IMG/VR virus record: IMGVR_UViG_3300017743_000002
Coordinates: 38,381 to 102,380 of that record
Length of the DNA: 64,000 bases
Reading direction: 5' to 3' (one strand)
Source of the DNA: a virus
Shown: positions 9,326-18,164 of the stretch, in pieces
Numbering within the stretch: the first letter of the stretch is position 1
Layout of the letters: the number at the start of each line of letters is the position of its first letter
Program-made: the position numbers and the translations under genes
Notes under the pieces: model-generated
The model's database searches: none
What the model saw: the letters and a program-made list of their open reading frames with translations, nothing else
What the model was told of the DNA's origin: nothing

Positions 9326-9335
9326 AATAAATATA
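9326..9335 (-). promoter_or_regulatory. Candidate late promoter element before scaffold/capsid
   Basis: Coding-strand reading is TATATTTATT, one mismatch from the recurrent TATATTTATA element. It is the only such element in the gap ahead of the scaffold gene, about 140 bases upstream of the scaffold ATG and directly before the hairpin. Confidence 0.4.
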
Positions 9336-9402
9336 TAAAAATTTATAAAACAATAAAAAACTAAAGAAAATAATAAGTTTTTTATAGATTTGGTGTATAG
9401 GG

Positions 9403-10038
9403 TTATTTTTTAATCTTACCCCTTTTAATATCTCTTTGTAGTTCTGCACCTGCCCCCAATACATCATTAATTGATTGGTCTATTGGCACATTACGATATT
9501 TAGCAATCTTTCTAACTGCCATCATTACGATTCGTTTCTCTTCAGTAGAGTATCCTTCGTTTATTACTGATTCACCAAACATACCTACTATATCACCTTG
9601 ATATTTATTACCCGGCTTTCCAGCAATAGCAGTTACAAATGCCAGTCTATCTTTAAGTTTACCTTTTTTTACAAAGTTAAAAAGTTTTTTTGAATCTAAA
9701 TTATAATCATCAATGAATTTTTGTACGGCGATACCACGAGTACCAGTAAATCCAGCGATTCCCATTGCTTCTTTACTAGCAGCTTCGTTTACGGATTCTT
9801 CATTCATTTCAGAGATAGCTTTTTCTCTTAGTATCTCTCTTACGATTTTTCTAAGTTGTTCTTTCATCTTTGGTAATCCTTTATGTTTTGTTGCTGCAAA
9901 ATCTTCAATCTCTTTTTCACTCATTCTATCAGCGATATCTTTTATTTCATCCGAAACCTCTGAAGCAGGTACTTCACCTCTTTTGAATGCTAATGCCAAT
10001 CCAAATAACTTTTGTTGTTGTTGTGATTGTGCAGGCAT
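9403..10038 (-). CDS. Head-module protein with DUF3008-like N-terminus
   Basis: The 211-residue protein begins MPAQSQQQQKLFGLALAFKR, followed by a GEVPASEVSDEIKDIADRMS helix and ATKHKGLP; this is the pattern of the small bacterial/phage DUF3008 family (residues 1-55). The remainder is helical and basic. A region at residues about 95-165 (TGTRGIAVQKFIDDYNLDSK followed by a KLKDRLAFVTAIAG helix) looks like a second small domain. Biochemical function is unknown. It sits between gp21 and gp22, the place occupied in T4 by core proteins gp67/gp68, so a prohead-core or capsid-internal role is likely. Confidence 0.6.
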   Translation of the reverse strand: MPAQSQQQQKLFGLALAFKRGEVPASEVSDEIKDIADRMSEKEIEDFAATKHKGLPKMKEQLRKIVREILREKAISEMNEESVNEAASKEAMGIAGFTGTRGIAVQKFIDDYNLDSKKLFNFVKKGKLKDRLAFVTAIAGKPGNKYQGDIVGMFGESVINEGYSTEEKRIVMMAVRKIAKYRNVPIDQSINDVLGAGAELQRDIKRGKIKK

Positions 10039-10042
10039 CTTA

Positions 10043-10792
10043 TTACATTAATTTTTTTAAACTATGATTCTTAAATCCATTAGAAACGTTACCTTCAAAT
10101 ATTGATTGTATTTTAGCAGCTAGTTTCTTACTACCATTCATTTTCAAATCATATGCAATAGCATCTACTGATGTTTCACCTTCCCATCCAGATTGATTAG
10201 TTGCTAAATGTGCAATTTCATCAGTATCATCATCACCATCATAAAATTTAGAAGAGAATACTGTATTCTTTCTCCACTCATCATATTCCTTAGAGAATAC
10301 ATCTTTTGGTTTGTCTGGGTCATTCATTGGATTAGAATCCCATTCAGGTTTATCTTCTAATATTGAAATTAGTTTTCTTGCCTCAGAATGAAAGTTTGAA
10401 TCAGTTAGTGCTTCTACTGCAGCTATACTCATTTTTCTTTCGTATTCTTCTTTACCTAATTTTTGTGGAGTGATTCCTAAATCTTTTGCTTTCTCACGAA
10501 CATCTTTGTTTATTTTAGGATTACCAGCTCTACCACCAGACGAATCTTTTGGTTCTGATTTAGGTTCATCTTTAGGAGTATCAGGTGCATCGTACCCAGT
10601 ATCTTTAGAGAACATATTAGGTTTATCTTTCTTAGGGTTATCATCACCCTTATCATCTATCTTAGAATGAGTACCAGCCTTTACAGCAGCATCTCTACTA
10701 TCTTTTGATTTAAATACAGAAGTTTCACCACTCTTTTTAGATGTTGCAGTAAATGTTTCTTCTTCGTTTAGTAAGTCAGTTAGTTTAATCAT
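10043..10792 (-). CDS. Probable capsid-internal protein with capsid-targeting-like N-terminus
   Basis: This 249-residue hydrophilic protein begins MIKLTDLLNEEETF. The first ten residues form a short amphipathic helix ending in L-N-E, which fits the T4 capsid-targeting sequence plus gp21 cleavage site (L/I-x-E). Residues 15-110 are low-complexity, rich in Lys, Asp, Pro and Ser with repeated KPK/EPK-like pieces and are probably disordered. The C-terminal 130 residues are helical, around a KMSIAAVEALTDSNFHSEAR segment. Unrecognised otherwise. Gene order (between scaffold and protease) supports incorporation into the prohead core. Confidence 0.6.
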   Translation of the reverse strand: MIKLTDLLNEEETFTATSKKSGETSVFKSKDSRDAAVKAGTHSKIDDKGDDNPKKDKPNMFSKDTGYDAPDTPKDEPKSEPKDSSGGRAGNPKINKDVREKAKDLGITPQKLGKEEYERKMSIAAVEALTDSNFHSEARKLISILEDKPEWDSNPMNDPDKPKDVFSKEYDEWRKNTVFSSKFYDGDDDTDEIAHLATNQSGWEGETSVDAIAYDLKMNGSKKLAAKIQSIFEGNVSNGFKNHSLKKLM

Positions 10793-10796
10793 AGTA

Positions 10797-11342
10797 TTAT
10801 TTTTTACCTAATCTTTCTTTTGCCATATTTACATCAATATCAGCAATCTCATAGTATCTACCTAAAATATTACCCATATCTTCGTATAATGCATGTAACC
10901 TTTCATCTAAACTTCTTGCTTCAGTTGCAACTTTATCAAATGCTTTATCCATTTTTTCCAACTCACTCATATTTCTTTTGATGGTTACTTTATCGAACCA
11001 ATCATCGTTTTCTGAAAGAGTTAGTGTTTTAGCTGCTTCAACAATACCACCTAAAGTTTCTGCTACCTCAACGATATCAGATTGTCTTTTCATTTGTTCT
11101 TGAAATGCTTTATAAGTTGAGATAATTTCTAAGAAGTGTTTCTTAACTTCAGTTGATAATTTTTTCTCACCTTCTAATGATTCAGATAATGAAAACTTAC
11201 CATCTACGATTTTTACTTCGTTTATGTTAGTTTTTCTGATATCATTATATCCTTTAGATACTTTAGTACCTTTTTGTTCAACTTTCAAACTAAATTTGTT
11301 GTTGTGAACGTAATCGTATATGTCAAAATTCTTTTTACTCAT
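10797..11342 (-). CDS. Conserved head-module protein of unknown function, 181 aa
   Basis: The 181-residue protein is mostly predicted alpha-helix with coiled-coil character in its C-terminal half: a VTIKRNMSELEKMDKAFDKV segment followed by a LHALYEDMGNILGRYYEI helix. It has no membrane segment. It lies directly downstream of the protease, overlapping the gp21 stop by one base (ATG within AGGATAATGA), so the two are translationally coupled. The pattern is one I associate with hypothetical proteins found between gp21 and gp22 in marine T4-like phages; a prohead core role is plausible but not shown. Confidence 0.6.
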   Translation of the reverse strand: MSKKNFDIYDYVHNNKFSLKVEQKGTKVSKGYNDIRKTNINEVKIVDGKFSLSESLEGEKKLSTEVKKHFLEIISTYKAFQEQMKRQSDIVEVAETLGGIVEAAKTLTLSENDDWFDKVTIKRNMSELEKMDKAFDKVATEARSLDERLHALYEDMGNILGRYYEIADIDVNMAKERLGKK

Positions 11343-11929
11343 TATCCTAATTCCGTTATAATTTCTCTCATTAAGTCTTGTGCCTTACAAAAGTTCCCAC
11401 AAACATCAGTACCAATTTGTTTGGCTACTGATTCGTTCATTGGAGTCATAAATGCACCATGTGTAGATGGGTTGGAAACAAAATCCCAACCTATTAGTTC
11501 AAAATCTTCACCAACTAAAAGTTTGTTATCTTTCATTGGTTGAGTAGAACCCATACCTCTTGATGAGATACCTAAAAGGATTCCAGCTCTTAATAATTCT
11601 TTTAATATATTTCCAGAAGGAGTAGGTAAGATTTCAACTGTACCCATAACATCATTACCTTCCCAATGTACCTCTTTAATATTATGTGATACATTCTTTA
11701 GGTTAATAACTGAAGAATCTGGATGGTCTAATTCACCCAATGCTCTTCTTTCTTTAATTAAAGTTTGATATTTACTTATCTCTCTTTCTAATATTTCTTT
11801 TGGGTACACTCTACCATTTTGGTTTTCTGCACCTGAACGTTGAAGGACTCCTTTAACCAAAGTTCTACCTGATGAATCTTCGTTCACTCTTCCTTCAAAT
11901 AAGTTTGTTTCTATTAATAGATTCTTCAT
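11342..11929 (-). CDS. gp21: Prohead core protease (gp21 family)
   Basis: The 195-residue protein matches the T4 gp21 / herpesvirus-assemblin-like serine protease family: NGRVYPKEIL near residue 40, the His motif in a RALGELDHPDSS segment (His at about residue 68), a VMGTVEILPTPSGN strand-turn, and the catalytic Ser region LGISSRGMGS near residue 120. It would digest the scaffold and trim capsid and internal proteins at L/I-x-E sites. Its own N-terminus has MKNLLIET (L-I-E), a possible self-processing site. A good AAGGAT ribosome-binding sequence precedes the ATG. Confidence 0.92.
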   Translation of the reverse strand: MKNLLIETNLFEGRVNEDSSGRTLVKGVLQRSGAENQNGRVYPKEILEREISKYQTLIKERRALGELDHPDSSVINLKNVSHNIKEVHWEGNDVMGTVEILPTPSGNILKELLRAGILLGISSRGMGSTQPMKDNKLLVGEDFELIGWDFVSNPSTHGAFMTPMNESVAKQIGTDVCGNFCKAQDLMREIITELG

Positions 11930-11940
11930 AATGGTTATCC

Positions 11941-12894
11941 TTATTTATGTTTTTTTAGTAACTCAGTAAATTCTCTTTTTACACCAAATGATAATCTTTT
12001 GTGAATTCCTTCTTTTACTAATACATTAATTATATCTTTTACATTTGAATTTTCAAGTGTAATTTTATTTTTTGATAATATTGGTCTTTCTAAAAATGTA
12101 TTTATTTCAAACCTTAATTCTTCAGAAAGTTTAATTCCTTCATAAATTGATTTAAGATATTTGATAAAATCTTTATCGTTTTTCATATCCTTAAAGCTCT
12201 TATCTGAAAAAATATTCTTTACAAAATCTTTAGCATCTTTTGAATCTTGCTTTATTTGGTCAATTAAACCAAACATACCTTCATTTACTGATTCCATTAA
12301 ACCAATTGCAGTAGTTCCAACAATTCTTTCAGCTCCATCAGCGTATTTCTTATTTAAGATTGCTACTTTAGCACCACCTATATTAATTACATACATTGGT
12401 AACATACTTGTACTAAAGTGATAATCTTTGATTTTTGCTTTCTTTAATTCTTTACCTATATCCATAAAAGATTTAGCACCTTTTACGAGGTCAGCAAGTT
12501 TATCTAAAGTCTTATCATGTTTTCCTTCTGAGATATTAGTTGAACAACCACCTTCGGTTACTCCACCACATCCACATCCACAATCATGTGATTCTTCTAC
12601 TTTTTCACCAGCTCTTAGAGCTGCTAAATCAGATGCTTCAATTTCACCATCACCATCAATATCTAACTGCTTTTGTTTATCAGTTAACTCTTCATTCTTT
12701 TCACCCTTACCATCCCAAGCAGAATCAATCTTATTAAAGAATGCTTTCTTTTCTTCATCACTCATTGATGGAATAGATTTTCCTGCCTTTTCTAAAGCTT
12801 TTTTGAAAAACGCTTGATAGTCACTCTCTTCAGCCATAATAGCTTTAAGGGTTTCTTTGATAGTGTCTCTGGTAATATTCATATTAATTGCCAA
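11941..12894 (-). CDS. Head-module protein with EF-hand loop and Cys cluster
   Basis: This 317-residue protein has a canonical 12-residue EF-hand calcium loop at residues 78-89 (D-I-D-G-D-G-E-I, last ligand Asp89), followed by a CGCGCGG cluster at 105-111 and Cys117, which may bind metal. Residues about 20-75 are a helical segment like those found in hypothetical marine phage proteins that share the dockerin/EF-hand-like loop. The C-terminal half is basic and helical. The long frame starts with TTG at 12894, directly after the upstream stop; an in-frame ATG at 12882 (MNITRDTIKE) is an equally good start, and neither has a ribosome-binding sequence. Location between portal and protease suggests a virion-internal protein. 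Confidence 0.6.
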   Translation of the reverse strand: MAINMNITRDTIKETLKAIMAEESDYQAFFKKALEKAGKSIPSMSDEEKKAFFNKIDSAWDGKGEKNEELTDKQKQLDIDGDGEIEASDLAALRAGEKVEESHDCGCGCGGVTEGGCSTNISEGKHDKTLDKLADLVKGAKSFMDIGKELKKAKIKDYHFSTSMLPMYVINIGGAKVAILNKKYADGAERIVGTTAIGLMESVNEGMFGLIDQIKQDSKDAKDFVKNIFSDKSFKDMKNDKDFIKYLKSIYEGIKLSEELRFEINTFLERPILSKNKITLENSNVKDIINVLVKEGIHKRLSFGVKREFTELLKKHK

Positions 12895-13341
12895 TTATAA
12901 TTTACTAATCTGTGTTACAATAGTGTTCAATCTTTCTCTAATTTTGAACAAATTCTTTTGGGTTCTTTTCCAATATTGGTTTGAATTTAAATCACCTTCT
13001 TTTTTAATTCTACCATACCATCTTAGGAATGTTTCTATTTCAGAAAGTTGTTTATTAACTTGAGAAATTCCCCTACCAATTTTTTGCTTTGGAGAAGATT
13101 CATCTTTTTTTAATTCTAACCATCTATTTTCACTAACCCGTTTGTAACCATTTCCTTTATTTATGGCATCAACAAATTCATCATCATTTTCTTCTTCATC
13201 ATCAGTACCATCCGTATCTTTAAAAGCAATTGGAGTTTGGTATCCAGCCACATTAGATGTGGTGGTTGCTTCATCAACATCCAACTCTTCATTTTGGATT
13301 TCTTCAATTAAATCCTCAATAAGTTCTTTTAATTTAATCAT
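12895..13341 (-). CDS. Probable capsid-internal protein, 148 aa
   Basis: The protein begins MIKLKELIEDLIEEIQNEE, an amphipathic acidic helix with an L-I-E tripeptide that resembles T4 capsid-targeting peptides, followed by ATTTSNVAGYQTPIAF, a motif recurring in hypothetical proteins of marine T4-like phages. A very acidic stretch (DGTDDEEENDDE) is followed by a basic helical C-terminus with a WYGRIKKEGDLNSNQYWKR segment. There is no recognised domain. It directly abuts the next gene (stop then TTG), in the head operon. Confidence 0.55.
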   Translation of the reverse strand: MIKLKELIEDLIEEIQNEELDVDEATTTSNVAGYQTPIAFKDTDGTDDEEENDDEFVDAINKGNGYKRVSENRWLELKKDESSPKQKIGRGISQVNKQLSEIETFLRWYGRIKKEGDLNSNQYWKRTQKNLFKIRERLNTIVTQISKL

Positions 13342-14211
13342 TTATTTTTTGCTCTTCAATTCTTTAATTAATTCATAAGACATCATTAATGATGAAACAT
13401 GATTATCAGAAACAACTTTACCAATTTTAGTTTTAGCTAAAACAGAAACAGTTTCTGCTAATTTAATTTTGGTTACTTTATCTTTTATACCTTTGGATAA
13501 TGATTTTAACTCAGAAACAATAGAGGGTATTTGTTTTGAAATGTACGATTTAAAACCAGTAGTATTAGATAAGTTATTGATGTATTCTCTTAATAAGTTT
13601 TTTTGATTTTCATCTAAGTTAGAATACTTTTTGTTAAAAGTTTCTACTAATATCTTATAAGTAAGTAATCTTAAATCTTTATCTTGCTTTTTATAAGATT
13701 CTACAATCTGAGTATTAGTATCTTTTTTAGATGATAATGTAGATTGTTTAGATGTAATAGATTCAATAAGGGTAATTTTTGAATTGAATACATCCTTAAT
13801 ATCATAATTATCCATCTTCTTAGATTCAAAAATCTTATAGATAGATGCCAATACTCTATAATTAGATATTGGTGACGAAAGAAAATCATCCATATTGAAT
13901 GATTCATTAATCTTTTTAATTAGATTATACTTCTCTTTATGTAATTGTTTTTGGTCAATACGATTATGAGCTTCGTTAACAGTATCTATGAACTTCTCAG
14001 CTCTTGATTCTGAATTATACTTTTCCTTCATAAGAAGTTCGTATAATCGTAGCTCTTTATTTAACTCGGTTTTTGGACTAAAAAATTCACTAACGATTTT
14101 TTTAGCCTTCTCAGTAGCATCCCCATTGAGAACTTCTAACGTAATTTGTCTTACGAGAAGCTCAAATAGAATACCAGTATTCTTAAATTTTGAATGTTTT
14201 ACCCTCTTCAT
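13342..14211 (-). CDS. Conserved helical head-module protein, 289 aa
   Basis: This 289-residue, basic and almost wholly alpha-helical protein starts with MKRVKHSKFKNTGILFELLV. The KHSKFKNTGILFELLVRQIT pattern is familiar from proteins of unknown function next to the portal gene in marine T4-like phages. There are no membrane segments or enzymatic motifs. The ATG follows a clear AGGAT ribosome-binding sequence. The 84-base gap before it holds a TATTTATA promoter-like element and a nine-base inverted repeat, so it may start a transcript for the internal proteins and protease. Confidence 0.6.
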   Translation of the reverse strand: MKRVKHSKFKNTGILFELLVRQITLEVLNGDATEKAKKIVSEFFSPKTELNKELRLYELLMKEKYNSESRAEKFIDTVNEAHNRIDQKQLHKEKYNLIKKINESFNMDDFLSSPISNYRVLASIYKIFESKKMDNYDIKDVFNSKITLIESITSKQSTLSSKKDTNTQIVESYKKQDKDLRLLTYKILVETFNKKYSNLDENQKNLLREYINNLSNTTGFKSYISKQIPSIVSELKSLSKGIKDKVTKIKLAETVSVLAKTKIGKVVSDNHVSSLMMSYELIKELKSKK

Positions 14212-14239
14212 TGTGTTTTTATCCTATAATAATATATCA

Positions 14240-14264
14240 ATATACGATATAATACATCGTATAT
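14240..14264. repeat. Inverted repeat in the promoter region upstream of 14211
   Basis: ATATACGAT and ATCGTATAT are perfect nine-base inverted arms separated by seven bases. The right arm overlaps the TATAAATA element at 14262-14269. It could be an operator; the composition is AT-rich but the central CG steps make a chance match less likely. Confidence 0.4.
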
Positions 14265-14269
14265 AAATA
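14262..14269 (-). promoter_or_regulatory. Candidate late promoter element upstream of 14211
   Basis: TATTTATA on the coding strand (within TTATATTTATATACG), about 50 bases before the start of the 289-residue protein, between it and the portal gene. Confidence 0.4.
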
Positions 14270-14295
14270 TAAGTTAATTTTGATTTCCTAAAATT

Positions 14296-16053
14296 TTATT
14301 CATTAATCAAATTATCGTCATCTAAAAAGTCTCCGTTTTCACTCATTAACTTCCTTTTTGCCGAAACTCCGTTAACATATTCTTTAGCAACTTTTTGCGT
14401 AGTTTTACTAACTCTACCTTCAGTTTTCTTTAACGCTTTTTGATTTTCTTTTTTACCTAATGGGTCTCTCCCATAAGGATGTTTATCTTTACCATAGGTG
14501 TTTCCCTCTCTAGGTCTACCACCTTTGTTCTTTAATTCAGTTTTTAATTCTTCTAGTTCATCTTCAACATCAGTAGGTTCTTGCTCCATTGCTGGGTCAC
14601 TTCCTTCATCTTCAATTGAACGATATCTGAATCTATCTTTAAGGTCATTAACAAGTTGAACCTTTTGAAAGTCAACCTCATCATCACTAAAATTAAATAT
14701 ATTTTTATATGCCCAATCTTTAGATACCATATTTAATCCTTGAATATCAGAAACCAATCTAACTTTTTCACTCCATAAATTTACCTTTTCTTGCTCATAT
14801 ATAGTAGATGGATTAACTAAGTTTAGTTCAAAATCTACCATTTCTTTACCCTCAATACCTTGTGCAGCTAAATGAGTTACTGCTAACTTAGTTAATTCAG
14901 ATATTAAAGTTCTTTGGATTCTTTCGATTGTTCTTGCAAATCTTACATCTTCTGCAGCAAGAGTTGCTTTACCATTTACATTCTCATCATATCCCAAATA
15001 TGCTTTTGGAATCTTTAGAGCTGCAAACATTTTATTCTTTAAGTAATCAATATCATCAATTGCAGTATATTCTAAACCACCTAATGAATCTATTTGAGTA
15101 CCACTATCACCACCCCTAACAGGTAAGAAGAAATCTTCAGTTAGGTTTTGGATGTTATACTTTAAGTTATAATCACCAGTATTTTTATCTACAAATGGAG
15201 TTTTTTTCATTTTGTTGATAATTCTCTGCATATAGTTATCAACTTCTTGTGGTGGAATATTACCAATATCAATTTTGAAAACTCTCTTATCAGGTGCTCT
15301 CATAATTCTATGAATTAACATTGCATCTTCCATAAGAGAAACTTGTTTCCAAATTCTTCTACCATTCTCAATCATTGCTTTACCATAAGGTAAGAAGTTT
15401 GTATCTGATAATAATCTGAAATGTACTATTTCGTAGTTCTCATATTCACCTTTACCATTTGGGTCATGATTTACTTTGAACTTAATGTAGTTTGCATTGT
15501 TTGGGTCAGTATTTTCTAATCTTTCAGTTTCATAAACTGGAAGTGGTCTTACATTTATAATACCAACACCTGGCTGAATTTCTTGTAATAAAAAGAAATC
15601 ACCATACTTAACCATATTTCGTGTCCAAGACCATAGGTTAAATTCTATATTAAGAATATCATAGAAAAGATTCTCTAATATTTCTTTTATTTTTTCGTTT
15701 TTCGATTTAATTTGTACAACATCTCCAAATTCATTTTTTAATGTTGATTCATCTGCGTAGATATCTAATGCTGATGAAATAATCGGGTCATTATCCATTG
15801 CATCATAATCTCTGAAAAGTTCTCTTCTGACTTGATGGTATGCCATCGATTGAGCTGCCATCTGGTCTCCATAAAAAGACCTTTGTAGTTTGGTGTACCT
15901 ATCTCTTAAATTCATTAAGTTAGTACCACCCCTCTGTCTATCATCAGTATCAACTACCTTTCTCTTTCCATCTTTATCAACCTTTACGATTGCTTGAGTA
16001 GAAAAAAGTTTAGTTAACCTTTCAAAAAATGAACTATTATTTTGTTCTGCCAT
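14296..16053 (-). CDS. gp20: Portal vertex protein (gp20 family)
   Basis: The 585-residue protein has the gp20 landmarks: an N-terminal region before RRELFRDYDAMDNDPIISSA (residues about 75-95), an ALDIYADEST segment, the stem/clip region with MVKYGDFFLLQE, and the conserved KMFAALKIPKAYLGYDENVN followed by KATLAAEDVRFARTIERIQR. The C-terminal 80 residues are a basic, charged tail (KNKGGRPREGN). It forms the dodecameric portal through which DNA is packaged and the head is joined to the neck. Length is close to T4 gp20 (524). It lies downstream of terminase, as expected for the head module. Confidence 0.95.
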   Translation of the reverse strand: MAEQNNSSFFERLTKLFSTQAIVKVDKDGKRKVVDTDDRQRGGTNLMNLRDRYTKLQRSFYGDQMAAQSMAYHQVRRELFRDYDAMDNDPIISSALDIYADESTLKNEFGDVVQIKSKNEKIKEILENLFYDILNIEFNLWSWTRNMVKYGDFFLLQEIQPGVGIINVRPLPVYETERLENTDPNNANYIKFKVNHDPNGKGEYENYEIVHFRLLSDTNFLPYGKAMIENGRRIWKQVSLMEDAMLIHRIMRAPDKRVFKIDIGNIPPQEVDNYMQRIINKMKKTPFVDKNTGDYNLKYNIQNLTEDFFLPVRGGDSGTQIDSLGGLEYTAIDDIDYLKNKMFAALKIPKAYLGYDENVNGKATLAAEDVRFARTIERIQRTLISELTKLAVTHLAAQGIEGKEMVDFELNLVNPSTIYEQEKVNLWSEKVRLVSDIQGLNMVSKDWAYKNIFNFSDDEVDFQKVQLVNDLKDRFRYRSIEDEGSDPAMEQEPTDVEDELEELKTELKNKGGRPREGNTYGKDKHPYGRDPLGKKENQKALKKTEGRVSKTTQKVAKEYVNGVSAKRKLMSENGDFLDDDNLINE

Positions 16054-16080
16054 TTTATTTACTTTATGTTATAATCTAAC

Positions 16081-16110
16081 TAAGATACAAAAAAATTTTG
16101 ATATATCCTA
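16081..16110 (-). promoter_or_regulatory. Weak host-type promoter-like site before the portal gene
   Basis: Coding-strand TATCTTAG about 28 bases before the portal ATG, with an AT-rich 20-base upstream segment that resembles three stronger sites in this window. The expected TTG is TAG here, so the match is partial. Confidence 0.3.
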
Positions 16111-16116
16111 ATTTTA

Positions 16117-16524
16117 TTACCATGCTTTACAACTCCAATACCTAGCTTTGTGTCTTGGTCCCGGCGTATCACAATTGTGTCTAGCTCTAAAAGCTTTTCT
16201 TCTTGATGGAATATCTTTCTGAATCTGCATTGTCTTTTCACCTGCTTTTTTAGCCGATGTTCCACCATGTCCGAAGTTTACCTTTACAACATTTCCTTTT
16301 GGATTTTTAACATATACTTTAAACTTTTTAACATCTCCCCTCATAGGTTTGTTTAGTTTAACGTTTCTACCCTGATATTCAGCTTCGTTGATATCTTCTT
16401 TTACATCTTTTAGAAAGCTAACAAACTCCTTTAAATCATAATAATTTTCTACATCGTATTCTTCGATGTTTTCATCTAAAACTGATTTAAATTCTTTGTA
16501 AAGTTCTTCCGAATAATTTTCCAT
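16117..16524 (-). CDS. Conserved small head-module protein ending in an ARYWSCKAW motif
   Basis: The 135-residue protein has an acidic helical N-terminal half and a basic C-terminal half, LNKPMRGDVKKFKVYVKNPK then RKAFRARHNCDTPGPRHKAR followed by YWSCKAW. That C-terminal signature, with its two cysteines, is widespread in hypothetical T4-like phage proteins found near terminase or portal; no activity is known to me. It sits between terminase and portal. An AGGA ribosome-binding-like sequence precedes the ATG and a TATTTATA element lies 29 bases upstream. Confidence 0.65.
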   Translation of the reverse strand: MENYSEELYKEFKSVLDENIEEYDVENYYDLKEFVSFLKDVKEDINEAEYQGRNVKLNKPMRGDVKKFKVYVKNPKGNVVKVNFGHGGTSAKKAGEKTMQIQKDIPSRRKAFRARHNCDTPGPRHKARYWSCKAW

Positions 16525-16552
16525 GCTTAATTCCTATAATTAACCTATACTA

Positions 16553-16560
16553 TATAAATA
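16553..16560 (-). promoter_or_regulatory. Candidate late promoter element upstream of 16524
   Basis: TATTTATA on the coding strand, exactly 29 bases before the start codon, the same distance as for the gp13 and nucleotidyltransferase-ligase genes. Confidence 0.5.
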
Positions 16561-16573
16561 TAAAATTTTTATT

Positions 16574-18157
16574 TTATAACCATTTAGTTAAATCTTCAAC
16601 ATCATCACCAACATTCATTTGCCAAGGATTTTCCTCATTATCATTACCACCATATATCCCACTATAAGTATGAGATGAGATACCATCAATCGCTCTTTTA
16701 GTTAAATCGATACCTTCCTGTCTTAATCGCAAAGCAGTATCTCTAACCCACAACGAAATTGCTAAACTCATTGTTAAATCATCATTATAACCCCTCATAG
16801 CTTCAGCTCTACCATGCATCCATATAAATGTGAATAATTCATCAATAGTTCTAACTGAACGTATTATAATTGATTTCTCTCTAACATACTCTTCTAACTT
16901 AGAAATAATCAAAGGTCTAGTTCTTGAAGTAGTTGAAAATCCAGCTACCATACTTTTATCTTGAGAACGATATCTATTTGAGTGTTGATGTTCTATATCT
17001 ACATATTTTAAATCCTTACTCATGTAATATAAGTTAGGATAATTTCTATCAATAACTTGTTGAATAGTTGCCCAACCGATATTTGCGTTTTCAATAACCA
17101 ACAATGCGTTGTTATATTCAGTTGATAGAGATACTAAGAAATTACCAAAATCTTTGGTATCTAACTTACCTCTATATTCAGCTACTTGTTCCGATGCTTC
17201 AACATCAATAACGTGAGCAGCAGAGTAATCCGAAGAATCACCTCTAGCAACATCCGCTACAACTATATAAGTTTTTGTATAATCAGGAAATTGCCATTTC
17301 CATAAGTTTCCGTCAAAACCACCCCTTTCAACTGGTTCTTGTACATAAGTTTCTTTGTAAAATTGAAGTATTTGTGGGTCAATAACCGAATCACCAGAAG
17401 ATACAAAATCACAATCACATTCTTGTGCTGCTCCTTTTGGTCCTAATAGAGTTTCTTGCTCATCTCTCCAACTTTGGTCTCTTTCGGGATGAACACTCCA
17501 ATGTAATCTAATATTATTAAATCCATTTGTACCATCTTCAGAACCTACCCAAGTTTTGTGAAAGAAGTTACCTACACCATTTGGAGTAGATAAAATAATT
17601 GCATTACCACCCGTTGATAATGTAGATTGAGCCGATACCCAAATCTCTTCAATCTTATCAATGAATGCCGCTTCATCAAATACCAAAAGGGATAATGCTT
17701 CAGAACGTCCAGCATCTCCAGCAGCTGAAGTTGCTTTTATTTGGGAACCATTTGAATATCTTAAAGATAGTTTGTTATCTTCAACTGTTGTTAGTTTTAA
17801 CCAAGATGGTAGATAGTGATTCATTACCCTAACCTTAGTTACTAAGTTCTTTGCTACTTCTTGCTTTGTTGCAATTACCAAACAATTAAAATCATCATTG
17901 AATAACATTTTCCACAAAGAAAATCCTGCAGTTAATGTTGATATACCAGTTTGTCTGGATTTAAGAATAACATTATATCTATGATTTTTAAAATCAACTA
18001 ATGTTTCTTCTTGAAAAGGATATAAGTGAAAAGGAATCTTACCCCTAACAGGATGTTGAATCATACAATACTTTCGCATGAAGTAAATAGGGTCAGATGC
18101 ACACTTTTTGTACTCTACCGCTATAATTTCTTTTAATGATGCCTTTTTTTTAGCCAA
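16574..18157 (-). CDS. gp17: Terminase large subunit (gp17 family)
   Basis: This 527-residue packaging motor protein has an ATPase domain with Walker A SRQTGIST (residues 67-74) and Walker B LLVFDEA (157-163, catalytic Glu162), a coupling motif around LSTPNG, and a C-terminal RNase H-like nuclease with acidic residues in VVADVARGDSSDY, LVIENANIG and GYNDDLTMS. It cuts concatemeric DNA and pumps it into the prohead through the portal. The reading frame starts with TTG at 18157; no in-frame ATG occurs before residue 27, so TTG is the likely start. It is 8 bases from the upstream stop. Confidence 0.97.
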   Translation of the reverse strand: MAKKKASLKEIIAVEYKKCASDPIYFMRKYCMIQHPVRGKIPFHLYPFQEETLVDFKNHRYNVILKSRQTGISTLTAGFSLWKMLFNDDFNCLVIATKQEVAKNLVTKVRVMNHYLPSWLKLTTVEDNKLSLRYSNGSQIKATSAAGDAGRSEALSLLVFDEAAFIDKIEEIWVSAQSTLSTGGNAIILSTPNGVGNFFHKTWVGSEDGTNGFNNIRLHWSVHPERDQSWRDEQETLLGPKGAAQECDCDFVSSGDSVIDPQILQFYKETYVQEPVERGGFDGNLWKWQFPDYTKTYIVVADVARGDSSDYSAAHVIDVEASEQVAEYRGKLDTKDFGNFLVSLSTEYNNALLVIENANIGWATIQQVIDRNYPNLYYMSKDLKYVDIEHQHSNRYRSQDKSMVAGFSTTSRTRPLIISKLEEYVREKSIIIRSVRTIDELFTFIWMHGRAEAMRGYNDDLTMSLAISLWVRDTALRLRQEGIDLTKRAIDGISSHTYSGIYGGNDNEENPWQMNVGDDVEDLTKWL

Positions 18158-18164
18158 ACTAAAT

